Shown here: piece after piece, positions 11,870 through 22,500 of the stretch | Layout of the letters: every line of letters begins with the position of its first letter | How positions within the stretch are numbered: position 1 is the first letter of the stretch | NCBI GenBank assembly: GCA_905221605.1 | Contig: CAJNDS010001113.1 | Coordinates: forward strand, 62,001 to 126,000 | Source of the DNA: Symbiodinium natans | Lineage: Eukaryota; Sar; Dinophyceae; Suessiales; Symbiodiniaceae | DNA: 64,000 bases | Direction: 5' to 3' | Notes under the pieces: model-generated | Told to the model about the DNA's origin: nothing | Seen by the model: only the letters and a program-made list of their open reading frames with translations | Databases searched by the model: none | Position numbers and translations under genes: made by a program

Positions 11870-14347
11870 TCAGAGCTTGAGGTGCTCCGAAGCATAGCGC
11901 CTTATCACCCGGTCGAGGTAGAAGAGGATGGAGTCGTAGCCTAGCATGTGGAGTCGTGCTGTGAGACATCCTATGGAGGAGTGTTTTGCATCTCGGACTG
12001 CTGAGGCCAATGCCAAGATGTCTTTCTGCGAACATTTGAGAGGACTCAGCGATGCTCCTGGCCAGCTCGTCATTCCTGCACTGTGCAGAAGGGACAAGCT
12101 CGCCTGCAAAAGCTAGGAATCCCAACAGCCGCAGCTCTCTCCTTCTCAGCCACTCGAGTCGGTCCACAAGATCCTGAGCCGCATCAACCGATCCGGGGGG
12201 GGGGGGGAGGGAGGAAGATGCACAAACATGCAAAAAAAAAACAGCAAGCGCAGACGCGCGCGCGCGCGCAAGCTGCACCGGAAAAAGCACTGGGCCCCCG
12301 ATCCGCGAGGTCAAATCGAACCGGCACAAAGTGCCGGTAGGGCCGCAGGGCCCCCCGCCGACCCAGAGCCGATGGCTCGGCGAGCAGCCAGGAGACCTGC
12401 GGCGTCTCGTGGTTCAGCACCACCTGGGACTCTTAAGGGTTTAGGGTTTAGGGTTTAGGGCTTAGGGCTTAGGGTTTAGGGTTTAGGTTTAGGGGGCACA
12501 GAGTAACTACACGACACACTCCCGTGGAATTGCGACAGCCTCTACACAATCTACACAACCACCTTCAATCAACTGGCTTCCAAAGCCTGCACCTGACCGC
12601 CCAGCATCTGCCAGTAGATTCGGTCGCCAGTGCCAGTACCCTCAATGTTGATCCCATACTTATATGCCAGCTGGTCCCAGAGCTTCACCGAAGGCGCCGT
12701 CATGTTCTCCGCTTCGAAGTATTGCCAAAGCTGGGGTTCCATGTTGCGCGAGATGCCCGTCCACTTGGCATCGACTGAATCTACGAACTGCGAAAGCAGC
12801 ACAAGCACTCCTCGAGGTGTTTGGTACCAGTTTGAGAAATTCCACTTGGACGTGTGCCACTCATCGTGCAGCCCAATCAGGGCTTCCCGCCAGCCCTCAA
12901 CACAGAGGCTCCATGGAACGGAACCATCAGCCACCTCCTTCAGCCAGCAGTGGTTGCTCACGTGGTTAGAGTTCGTCCCCCGCCAGAAGAGCTTTTCGAC
13001 GCGCTGCTCCCAAGGATGCTTTGAAGCCACCTTGGGTAGCACTGCTGTGGTCTTGCGGCTTTGCCATGGGTGGAGCTGGTACTCAAAGGGCAAGGCAATA
13101 TAGAAACCTCGGGGTGAACGGGGACGACTCCGGGTGAAGACGGGCACAGAGGACACGCCTGCATCGTTGTTGGTTGGGCTGACAAACATGTCGAGATCTG
13201 GCAGCGGCAGGTGAGTGCCAATGATGCGCAGCGCCACTTCCACCGCGCGCACGTAGGCACAGTCATTGCCAGGATCCACTGTCGTTTGGCACTGCGAGTG
13301 GTTGCATGGGATGAGGTTTCCACCTCCTGCAGCACAGTAAATCACTTCGGCACTCATGGGAATGCTGATCCGCAGCAGAGCAGCCATACTGCAGCAAAGC
13401 TGCGCACACGCACTCTGCATGGCAAGTAGCCCAGCTCTCCAGGTTTTGCATCACGCTGCTGCCGCATCTCCTGCACCAAAGCAGATGAAGGACTAGGAGT
13501 ATCAACCAGCATAGTGCAACCATCTAAACGGTCTCTGTCATGAAGCTGAGAGTGTGCTTCAATGCAGCGCCACCTCCTCGAACAAATCGAAGTCTGCCTC
13601 TGTCCATCGTCGTTCGTGCAGCGCTTCAAACTCCTCATCGACATCCCCCTCCAACCTCATACGTGTGCTGCAGCCACCATGCAGCACCAAAATAACAAAA
13701 CAACTGCAAGCAATTCTGACGTGTTTCCTGCCAAGTGCTTTGAGGGCCACCATGTGGCATCGTCCTCCTGGGGATTGAGAAGCCGTCGCCGCAAGCCGGG
13801 GAAGCAGCACTCAGCGAAGAGCGGCGGCAGCAAGCCGTCTCCAGTGTCTCCCCAGCAGCCAGGGTGGGGGTAGATGCAGCAGACCTGACAGCACACCCGC
13901 GCTGTGGCTACCAGTAATTTCTTAAGAACCCCCCGAAAAAACATATTCTTCCTTATAAGGGTAACATAGGGAGTATACTTGTTTTATTCTTTTGGGGTTC
14001 TTAAGCAAATAGTGGAGAACGGTCAACTTCCAGGCCCAATTTAGTCCCTGGACCTCTCTCAGAATCACCGGGTAGTTCTCAAGGGGTTGGACATCCTCAC
14101 CCACTCGGGTCAGCAGAAAATTCCAATCGCAGTTCTCGTGCTCGGGTGCAGGTTCCAGGCAACAGAAGTCATAGCTGAACCAGCCGCTCATACCTGGTGG
14201 ATGTCAGGGCTAGCAGGTAACGTGTGCGCGATATGGCCAATTCTGATGTCAGATGTGAGTTAGAACGATGTCAGATGAGAAAGGTCGGCCTCTGAAACAC
14301 TGCCTGGCAGCAGCTTGGCTACTGCAGCAGTCTGCGAAGGTCAGGGC
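11870..14347 (-). CDS. CAP10-family glycosyltransferase, copy 1 (5' end missing)
   Basis: Exons on the minus strand: 14347-14290, 14193-14054, 13884-about 13778, 13655-about 13573, 13326-12593, 12423-12304, 12173-12142, 12075-12014, 11940-11870 (stop). The large exon holds the core: LPLPDLDMFVSP, an LPFEYQLHPW stretch, LFWRGTNSN, and KYGINIEGTGTGDRIYW. Later exons give HFVPVRFDLA, a DLVDRLEWLRR helix, NDELARSIAESSQMFAERHL and a final YLDRVIRRYA. This is the order seen in CAP10/POGLUT-like (DUF821) glycosyltransferases, which add sugars to proteins or glycans in the secretory pathway. The N-terminal part is Cys-rich (CC pairs, ECCFPG), which I do not know from the family. Introns use GC donors (14289, 12013), a GA donor (12141) and GT donors, all ending AG. 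The first exon with a signal peptide was not found. Acceptor sugar and substrate are unknown. Confidence 0.8.
12434..12496 (+). repeat. TTTAGGG array inside a CAP10 intron
   Basis: About nine units lie within the 169 nt intron 12424-12592. In the sense direction this is CCCTAAA, ending about 12 nt before the AG acceptor at 12424. Confidence 0.93.
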
Positions 14348-15102
14348 CTTGCGCCGACTGAAGGGCTCCCTCGAAGGGCTTACAGATCAAAATCAGAACC
14401 GCCTAATTACGTTTCAGTCTTAGGGTTTAGGGCTTCGGGTTGGCGGTCCTGCCTTGTTTTCGAAGTTTGGGTACTCCCAGCAGAGCCGGTTGCCGCCCTG
14501 CAGTTCAGCAGCGTCAGCACCGTCCGCAGCCGTGCCGGACGACAGGCCCAAGAATGCCTACTGACATGGACAAAAGATGCTTGAACAGCAAAGGAGTTCA
14601 CAGGAAGGGCCCCACAAACGGCGGGGGAAGGTGTTGGCAGGTCGATGAAAGGTGCTCCCGTCTCGCGCTGAAGGAGGTCATGCCCAGCGCGTCACTCTGC
14701 CTCCCCGCCTCCCTGCCTCCCTCCCTGCAAACATGATCAACATGTAGGTGACTGCAGGCGGAAGACACAAGTTTTAGTTCTCCCCAAACTGCCGACCATA
14801 CGCCTGAAGGCGTATCTGAAGTTAATTCAGCTGGGCCTCCCAGCCACACTCAGAACATCACAAACCTGAATGACTAATCGCACACACACACACACCCACG
14901 CCCCATTGTAAAATGAAACCTATCAACCCTAAAGCCCTCCTAGAATACCATTTACTTAAGACAAACAGGCAAAACATTTCTGCTCTCCAGGCACAGAAAA
15001 ATCTATCACAAGATCAAAAGACGTGCAGACAAGGCTCTGGCAAGGCCGCAGACCACGCCCTTGACCAGCACATGGTGGGGACTCGTCTTTTTGCATAGCA
15101 AC
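14348..15102. other. No supported gene; possible upstream part of CAP10 copy 1
   Basis: The 5' exon(s) of the first CAP10-like gene should lie here by analogy with copy 2, but I found no signal-peptide exon. A short TTTAGGG trace is at 14419-14432 and a CA tract is near 14881. Confidence 0.4.
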
Positions 15103-15412
15103 CCCGTGGAGTTCGCCCGCTTGGAACTTCACCAGAAAGCCCGGATCCCGGACGGCCAATGCGGCGCCATTGCAAGCAAGCTTAGCCTGTATGTTGATAG
15201 GGTCATGATGCAGGGTGATGGCTAAGTGCGGGTCTCTGAGCAAGGGATGAGCTGACTCTATATATATATTTCTATTTTATTATATTATATCATATCACAA
15301 TATATTATATGACATTATCTTATATTATGTTATATTAGATCATATTAGTATACATATATATATATACATACATACATACATACATACATACATACATACA
15401 TACATACATACA

Positions 15413-15444
<32 letters not shown>

Positions 15445-16337
15445 CACGTAGAGGGAGTGCAAGAGGGCTTGGACCAGGACTCAAAACCCTAGCCCGTGCA
15501 GGCACATCGCGAAAACAGTGAAATGCCAAGTGGAACACCCCACTCGATTTTTACAATCTGCCGGGTGCCGGGCAAAGCCAAAGCGGTCGGCCAGTGCGAC
15601 CCCTGTTTGGGGTGGTATGCTTGCCCGAACATACTGTACTCTAAGCATCCGAACCCTAAACCCTACAACCTAAACCCTACAACCTAAACCCTAAACCTAA
15701 ACCCTAAACCCTAAACCTCCAGGTGTTCAACAGGTTCTGTGGGACAAACGTCAGACGCAGAGAGCGCCAACCCAAGCCTCGCCGTAGGCGCGCAGGACGG
15801 TACTCAACCTCGCACACATGTTCGGCTTTTCGATTCCACGATTTGTGGGAGCTCCCCCCTTTGAGGAGTATGAGGAGTCGCTGAGTACTTACCTTCAAAA
15901 GGGGGCAAAGCCTCAACAAGTGAAGGGCTTGGGTGGCCATGCTGCAACATCTGCCGGCAGAGAGAGAGAAGAGTCAAGGAGATGCCGAGTCGCCGTCACT
16001 TGCTTGTTGGCGTCGGCCTTTCAAAGACTCATTGTAGGGCTTCTTGCTTCAGGAATGTGCGGCTGTTAGGGCTTACGGGCCGAATCAGTTGATGATGCTT
16101 TGAGCAGACAGGCTCAACAGTCAGATCCTGAACACACACACACACACAAATCCCCGACAGCTCACCATAAACCCCCTCTACCCTGACGTAAAACTTCCCA
16201 GATTGCACCTGCCAATGGCCCATCTGGCCAAAGATCTCCAGGGCCACGGCCTGTGTGGATCTTGGCATCGGTATCAGGGGCCAGCATGTCGGATTCAGGA
16301 GCTTTGCCAGCTGCGGGCTGTGAAGCTCGAACTCATG
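15103..16337 (-). CDS. Two exons of an unrecognised gene
   Basis: Exon 16337-16166 reads HEFELHSPQLAKLLNPTCW, then PLIPMPRSTQAVALEIFGQM and GHWQVQSGKFYVRVEGVY, and stops at a GTGAGC donor. Exon 15233-15103 continues DPHLAITLHHDPINIQAKLA, CNGAALAVRDPGFLVKFQAG, ELHG and a GTTGCT donor. The phases join to a VYDPHL sequence, which supports both borders. The 932 nt intron between holds a CATA tract, an AT-rich stretch and a CCCTAAA array. Hydrophobic spacing suggests a globular beta-rich domain, but I do not recognise it. The 5' and 3' ends of the gene were not found. Confidence 0.55.
15265..15440. repeat. AT-rich stretch and (TACA)n microsatellite
   Basis: TATAT-rich sequence runs into about 20 TACA units (15362-15440). 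It lies inside the intron of the unknown gene above. Confidence 0.9.
15649..15717 (-). repeat. CCCTAAA tract in intron
   Basis: Mixed CCCTAAA, CCCTACAAC and CCTAAA units. The CCCTACAACCTAAA variant is repeated. Confidence 0.9.
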
Positions 16338-16383
16338 CTCCCCAAGTTTGCAACATCAGCAACACTGTGGCTCCTTTAATGTG

Positions 16384-16432
16384 ATAAACCTAAACCCTAA
16401 ACCCTAAACCCTAAACCCTAAACCCTAAACCT
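16384..16432 (-). repeat. CCCTAAA tract
   Basis: About seven units, 90 bp away from a TTTAGGG array of opposite orientation. Confidence 0.93.
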
Positions 16433-16518
16433 CCGTAAACACAAGAAAAGGCCCACTTTGGCCGAGCCGAGAGAGCCGAGGGAGCCACCCACTTCCTGGC
16501 CGCAACCTGGGCTCTTCC

Positions 16519-16886
16519 AGGGTTTAGGGTTTTAGGGTTTAGGGTTTCGGGTTTAGGGTTTTAGGATGGTTTAGGGTTTAGGGTTTAGGGTTTAGGGTTT
16601 AGGGTTTAGGGTTTAGGGGTTTAGGGGTTTAGGGGTTTAGGGGTTTAGGGGGTTTAGGGGCTTTAAAAATTTAGGGGTTAAGGGATTAAGGGTTTAGGGG
16701 TTTAGGGGTTTAGGGGTTTAGGGGGTTCAGGCGTTTAGGGGTTTAGGGGTTTAGGGGTTCAGGGGTTCAGGGGTTTAGGGGTTTAGGGGGTTTAGGGGTT
16801 TAGGGGTTTAGGGGTTTAGGGGTTTAGGGGTTTAGGGGTTTAGGGGTTTAGGGGTTTAGGGGTTTAGGGGTTTAGGGGTTTAGGGT
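16519..16886 (+). repeat. TTTAGGG array switching to TTTAGGGG octamers
   Basis: The first 90 bp are heptamers. From about 16612 the unit becomes TTTAGGGG, with TTCAGGGG, TTTAGGGGG and other variants, for some 270 bp. Confidence 0.95.
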
Positions 16887-17114
16887 AGCAAGCAGTAGTA
16901 CGTAGAAGTTAGTGCTGGTAAAGATTCTTGTGCGACCGTCAGGCTCAAGAACAGTAGCAAACCTTTGCAACAGGAGGGACAAACCCCGCAGAGAAGTGAC
17001 AAACCAAAATCACCCATTTCAGTACCAAAACTTTCCACCCAGAAGCAGTACAAGTGGAAGACATGCTTGCCCGAAAACAGAAGAACCTACTCTAGAATCT
17101 GGACTCTCCATGAA

Positions 17115-17190
17115 TGAAGGAGGCACTGCGGTTCACTCTGAGACCCATGCGCAAGCGCTCATGGCTGTGTTGAAGACAGCAGCCTTTCTT
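17115..17190 (-). CDS. Possible PPR exon
   Basis: The minus strand reads AAVFNTAMSACAWVSE, which fits a PPR core repeat (FNTAMSACA). Only this short segment is visible and its borders are not defined. Confidence 0.25.
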
Positions 17191-17279
17191 GCGCGAGGAA
17201 GGAACGACGAGGAGGAAGAAAAATCGTAGAAACTGAGCCAAGCGCATCTGCCTGGTGTCCAAGCGCCTGTGCTGAAGAC

Positions 17280-17438
17280 TGGGGTTTAGGGTTTGGGTTT
17301 AGGGTTTAGGGTTTAGGGTTTAGGGTTTAGGGTTTAGGGTTTAGGGTTTAGGGTTTAGGGTTTAGGGTTTAGGGTTTAGGGTTTAGGGTTTAGGGTTTAG
17401 GGTTTAGGGTTTAGGGTTTAGGGTTTAGGGTTCAGGGT
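17280..17438 (+). repeat. TTTAGGG array
   Basis: About 22 nearly perfect units ending in TTCAGGG. Confidence 0.97.
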
Positions 17439-17439
17439 A

Positions 17440-18092
17440 ATCGTGGATCTGCGGGCTGGAACATGGCCTGCGTGAAAAGGCTCAGCGACACTTCCCACCT
17501 CAAGCAGCAGCTCAAGCCTAAAGACCATGCAATCCAATGGAACCTGAAAATCGTCATGGGGCTAGTTCGTGTCTGGCATCCGTAATGTTCACCATTGCAA
17601 GGTCTGGTGGGCTCATGATGGGCGTGGACCGATGCAAGATCTCACTTGTGAAGTCCTTCTGCTCAGGTCTGCCAAGCTCCCTTGTCCTAACGCCCCAATG
17701 TTGTCAACACTGCAAAGGCAGCGAGAGCGACAAACGATCGAGACTCGCTTTGGAAAAAGAGACATCACTCATCAAAAAAGTGCCAGACATGCAGCTGAAC
17801 GACTTTCGCTTAGGAGAAGCAACGAGCACACGATAGACGAGGACAAACCAGGCGCGGCATGCGAGGGAGTCGTCAAACTGTGTCACGCAGTCAAGTACTA
17901 CAAGGGCATCATCACCCGGGACTCTCCTACAGTTTGGTAGGAACTACCCTTTAGTAGTAGGTCTATCCCAGAAAACTGTAGGTAAAGCGGGTTCCAGTTA
18001 ATGTCCTTCTGATCGTTGCCGAGCGCCCTGAGAGCAGTAAGCCTGCGGCTGGCGCAGCCGCCCAGCCTCCTTTATCTGCCTCGTCAGCCGCC
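17440..18092. other. No supported gene
   Basis: Open frames of about 100-120 codons on the plus strand overlap each other in two frames and lack coding character. Confidence 0.45.
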
Positions 18093-18100
18093 TCAGCTGT

Positions 18101-18210
18101 CTATATATATAAATACACACACATATATATATATATATATAAATACATATGTATATATACATATATATATATATATGAGCTGTGCACGTTTATAAAGGTA
18201 CATATATAAG
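18101..18210. repeat. (TA)n-rich tract
   Basis: Alternating TA and TACATA runs with no coding content. Confidence 0.9.
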
Positions 18211-18215
18211 TACCT

Positions 18216-18400
18216 CATTCCAAGGAAACAAGAATCCTTCCGCTTGGTTGGCTTCCCCAGAGCTTCCGGATGCTTCCGCGCAGGATCTCCACGTGCTCGC
18301 TTCCGCAAGCTTGGGCAAAAGGGATTTGCAGTCCATCGTTGGAGTTTCGCTCGCATAAGCTGAACCTTTGGATTGTCTTTCTTACTTGATCTTCATCTGC
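18216..18400 (-). CDS. Possible exons of an unrecognised gene
   Basis: The minus strand reads TADEDQ just before a GTAAGA donor-like site. It later reads NSNDGLQIPFAQACGSEHVE and ILRGSIRKLWGSQPSGR. The composition is protein-like. If the frame is read through without splicing, the segment is 63 codons. I do not recognise it. It lies downstream of the exon at 18560-18912 and may belong to the same gene. Confidence 0.3.
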
Positions 18401-18423
18401 TGTCACACTGCCACACCCTCTGC

Positions 18424-18562
18424 GGAGCTTATGCAGAACTTAGGGTTCCCTGAACCCTGGGGTTCCCTGAACCCTGGGGTTCCCTGAACCCTAGGTTCCC
18501 TGAACCCTAAACCCTAAACCCTAAACCCTAGACCCTAAACCCTAAACCCTGAACCCTAAACC
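18424..18562 (-). repeat. GGGTTCCCTGAACCCT repeats grading into CCCTAAA
   Basis: Four copies of a self-complementary GGTTCCCTGAACC motif are followed by CCCTAAA units. It looks like an array mutated toward palindromic units. Confidence 0.85.
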
Positions 18563-18912
18563 CCCGGCTTCTTGACAATGGCCATCCCTGGTCTTCGGCA
18601 CTGGAGGGAATCTGGGCTTTCAAGGGTCGCGGTGGATTCACCGTGATGCCCACAACTGTCACCAAAGTGTATTCTGGCTTTGAGAAGTGCTGCATGAATC
18701 TGTGGCTGAAGAGCACTTCGAATGGCCAATCAGGGGCATTGTATCTCAAAAGCCCCATACATGTCAAGGCGTGGTGCTTGGGATCTGGCGGGAGCGCCAT
18801 CCGAGCGCCCAAGCATGGCAGCCGCGTCGCCGGCAATTTGGCAGCCTGCAGCTCTACATAACCGGGAACTTTTTTTTGCCACGGTAGCACCACAAGTACA
18901 TCTGCGATGTTG
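18560..18912 (-). CDS. Long exon of an unrecognised gene
   Basis: After an acceptor ATCGCAG the minus strand reads DVLVVLPWQKKVPGYVELQA and continues for about 110 residues. It includes ARMALPPDPKHHALTCMGLL, RYNAPDWPFEVLFSHRFMQH and PEYTLVTVVGITVNPP. Amino-acid use and the absence of repeats argue for a real exon. The DVLVVLPW start resembles a buried beta strand. I cannot name the family. The 3' border near 18560 merges into a CCCTAAA tract, so the exon or intron boundary is close to telomere-like sequence. Confidence 0.5.
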
Positions 18913-19411
18913 TGGTTTGGTTGCTTGAAGACTCGCTGACTATCTCGCTCTCGCTCATTTCCTTGGTTGCCTTCGTCATCTGACTAATTGCATTCGTCAT
19001 CTGATTACCCAGAGTAACTTCTGGCACTCCTCTTCACCACTTCTGCAAATGCATGTCGTTGGGAGCATTGCCCAACAACATGCGCTGCTTCGCACATAGC
19101 CACTGTGTATTCCGGTTTAGGGGGGGGGGGGGGGGGTTGCCGGATCTGAAAGTCGAAGCGAAAGCGCCGCGCACTGAAACGCACTGCGAGATCGGCTTGG
19201 AGAGAAGCAGAGGGGTGTCCTTCTGGGCCACTCCAGGAACACCAGCAGAAAAGCAGGGTGGGGGGCTCCTCTCGCCATCTTCCGCATGGCACCGTAGGAG
19301 CCACTCCATCCAGGTTGGGGCTCTGGTCCACTCTTAGAGCAATGATTCGGCGGGTCAGCCATGTGGTCATGCTGGACTCTGTGGTCTGCCGACGAGAATC
19401 CTTCCAGAGGA

Positions 19412-19441
19412 GGGTTTAGGGTTTAGGGTTTAGGGTTTAGG
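19412..19441 (+). repeat. Short TTTAGGG tract
   Basis: Four units just downstream of the stop codon of CAP10 copy 2. Confidence 0.9.
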
Positions 19442-19520
19442 GATCTTGGGGCAGTGGGGGTGGAGCCCGACCTCTCCCCCGTACAGTACGAGCGCTGATG
19501 GTGGGGGCCATATCCGGAGG

Positions 19521-22500
19521 CTATTGTCCGCTGTCGGCCAAGCGCAGGTGCAGGGCGTAGCGGCGGACAGCACGGTCCAAGTAGAACAGCACTCCATCAT
19601 AGCCTCAGGTCTCTGGTCGCAAGACCTTTCTGCAGGAGCGATAGCAAGTTCTCGTGCAGCTAAGCCTGCGGCCCAAGTACGTCTCTGCGACGTGAGTGGC
19701 TGCTGACGCTATGGAAGCGGCCACCTCATCATTCCTGCCAAGCACCGTTCCTAATATCATGTAATCATATAATGATAGAACCAGAAAATCAGATCACCCA
19801 ATATGACAATCTGGTAATATGGAAATTCTAATATACTGTAATCATATAATGATAGAACCAGAAAATCAGATCACCCAATATGACAATCTGGCAATCTGGA
19901 AATTCTAATATAATGTAATCATATAATGATAGAACCAGAAAATCATATCACCCAATATGACAATCTGGTAATATGGAAATATTCCTAAACCCTAAACCCT
20001 AAACCCTAAACCCCTACGTTCCGAAGGGTGAGAAATGGCGCATCAAGTCCCTCGGGCGACCGAAGGCCTCTGCAGCCAGTCCACGTGCTTGACCAAGTCC
20101 TCGGAGACGAAGTGCAGACGGGGCTCTAGGGTTTAGGGTTTAGGGTTTAGGGTTTAGGGTTTAGGGTTTAGGGTTTAGGGTTTAGGGTTTAGGGTTTAGG
20201 GTTTAGGGTTTAGGGTTTAGGGTTTAGGGTTTACGGTTTAGGGTTTAGGGCCCTGCTCCAAAAGAGAAGCTGTTAAGAGGGCTGTACTGAAAGCAGGGGG
20301 CTCCGAGGTCATAGCGCACAGGGACATAGTGCTTGAAAGGCTTCAGGATACCACGGCGGCTTCGGTTGGCGAGATCCACCAGGAGCCACGCCACCTGTGA
20401 GCTCTCGTGGTTCAGCACCACCTGCTGCTCAGCATGTTCCCGTTACTTCTCCTAGGCCCAAGCACCAAGCTGTCGGGGACGTCTTAAGACAGCAGCGTGC
20501 TTCTTCTACTTTTCGAACCATGTCCCTGCAACCCACCTGTCCCATCTGAAGCTGCCAGTACACACGATCGCCATTCCCGGTGCCTTCAATGTTCATCCCA
20601 TACTTGTACCTCATCTGCTCCAGTGCCTTCAGAGCGTCGGAGGTCATGTCCATCCTCTCGAAGTACTCCCACAAGTCAGGCTCCATGGCGTGCGAGGTGC
20701 CTGTCCACTTCGCGTCGATGCTGCGGACGTAGTGGGACAGAAGGACCAAGGCGCCGCGCGGGGTGTTGTACCAGTTCGTGGAGTTCCACATCAGCGCGAA
20801 GCGCTCGTCCCAGAGGCCCAGGATCTCATCTTGCAAGCCTTCTAGACATGCACTCCATGGCACAGATCCATCTGACACCTCCTTCATGGAACAGGGCCGG
20901 TTCACCCAGTTGGAGTTGGTTCCCCTCCAGATCAGCGTCGCAGCCCGGGACTCCCAGGGGAACTGGGCCCTGGCCTTGCGGAATCCGGCTGTGGCTTTGC
21001 GGCCCTGCCAGGGGTGCAACCTGAGTTACTGTCCTTGAGAGGAGAAAGCACTGAGTATTATCAGTGACCCTGCTGTGGACGTACAGTACCGTTTCAGCCT
21101 GGCTGAATCATGTTTGTTCCTCTTCTTCTCGTGGTAGACTTACGTTCCTTAACAGCAACCCAGCAACTGCCACTCGAAGGGCAGGAGCACGTAGAGCCCG
21201 CGAGGCTCCTGCGGGCGGCATCGGGTGAAGATAGGAACGGGCCAGTCGCCCGCGTCGTTCTCTGTGGGGCTGATGAAGAGATCCACGTCTGGCAGCGGAA
21301 GATGTGTGTTCAGGATGCGGAGTGCAATCTCCACGGCTCGCACGTAGGAGCAGTCATTGGCGGAGTCGCGAGAAGACTGGCACTGCCGCCAGTCGCAGCC
21401 GATCATTTGCCGCCCGTGATCTCCTGTCTTTGGCAAAACTTTCGAAGCCCCCAACAACCTAAGTGTTGAGCCCTTGCACCTCATCTCCCCACTTGTTTCA
21501 GCTTAGGGCTTGATCCGGGCTTGGGAGGTCCGATTCGGATGCGGCAGGGAAGATCCACCAGCTTCCCCGGGCGCGTCTCGCGGACACGATCCATTTCCTC
21601 GTGAGGGGAGAACCCCCGCCCCCCCCCGTTTCCTCACAAAAACCTCCCGAAATCCCTCAAGAAAACTGAGCTAGCAGTTCGGGCCTCGGCGAAGGCATCC
21701 AGCTCCCACTTCGACCACGTCCGCCCCTCCAAAGGGCGGAACTCCTCCTCCAAGTCCTCTTTGGCCCTGCGAACTTCGGCGCAAGAACGTAACCACAAAA
21801 ACGACCTACAACCACTTCAACGGCACCGCTGGCAGATCTGCCAGCAGCTCCATGCATCATTCAAAGCATGGGGACGGGATCATGACAGAAACCCTAAACC
21901 CTAAACCCTAAACCCTAAACCCTAAACCCTAAACCCTAAACCCTAAACCCTAAACCCTAAACCCCAAACCCTAAACCCTAAACCCTAAACTCATGCTCAC
22001 ACGACTTCTCAAGAGAACCCCAGTCCAGCTTCCAGCGCCATCCGGGTCCAGGAGCATCCGGCGCAAGCCCGGAAAGCAGCATTCAGCAAAACCTTCCGGC
22101 AGATCCCCTTCGCGAGCCGAAGGCCAGCAGTTGCCGTGCGGAAACACGCAGCACACCTCCCCATGGCCACAGGGATATGAAACCACGAAAAAGTATCGAT
22201 TTTGTTTATGTCGAGTCTAGATTCTGAATTACAGGCACATTCAAAGCCCTGGTCAGACATGTCAACTCCCAGCAATGACCTGGTGTGTTGCAGTGCCGCT
22301 AAGGCAGCACCAGACCCATGTCTTCAAGGGGCGCACCTCGCGCAGAACCACCGGGAAGTTCTCAAGGAATCGAAGATCCTCCTCTAGGCCTTTGGTGACT
22401 TTCTCGTTTCCAACACAGTGCAAACAACAAAGTAGGCACACATAAGTACATGCATCCTCACACGACAGACCCAACGGCGGCTGGATTTGGAAGGCGATTG

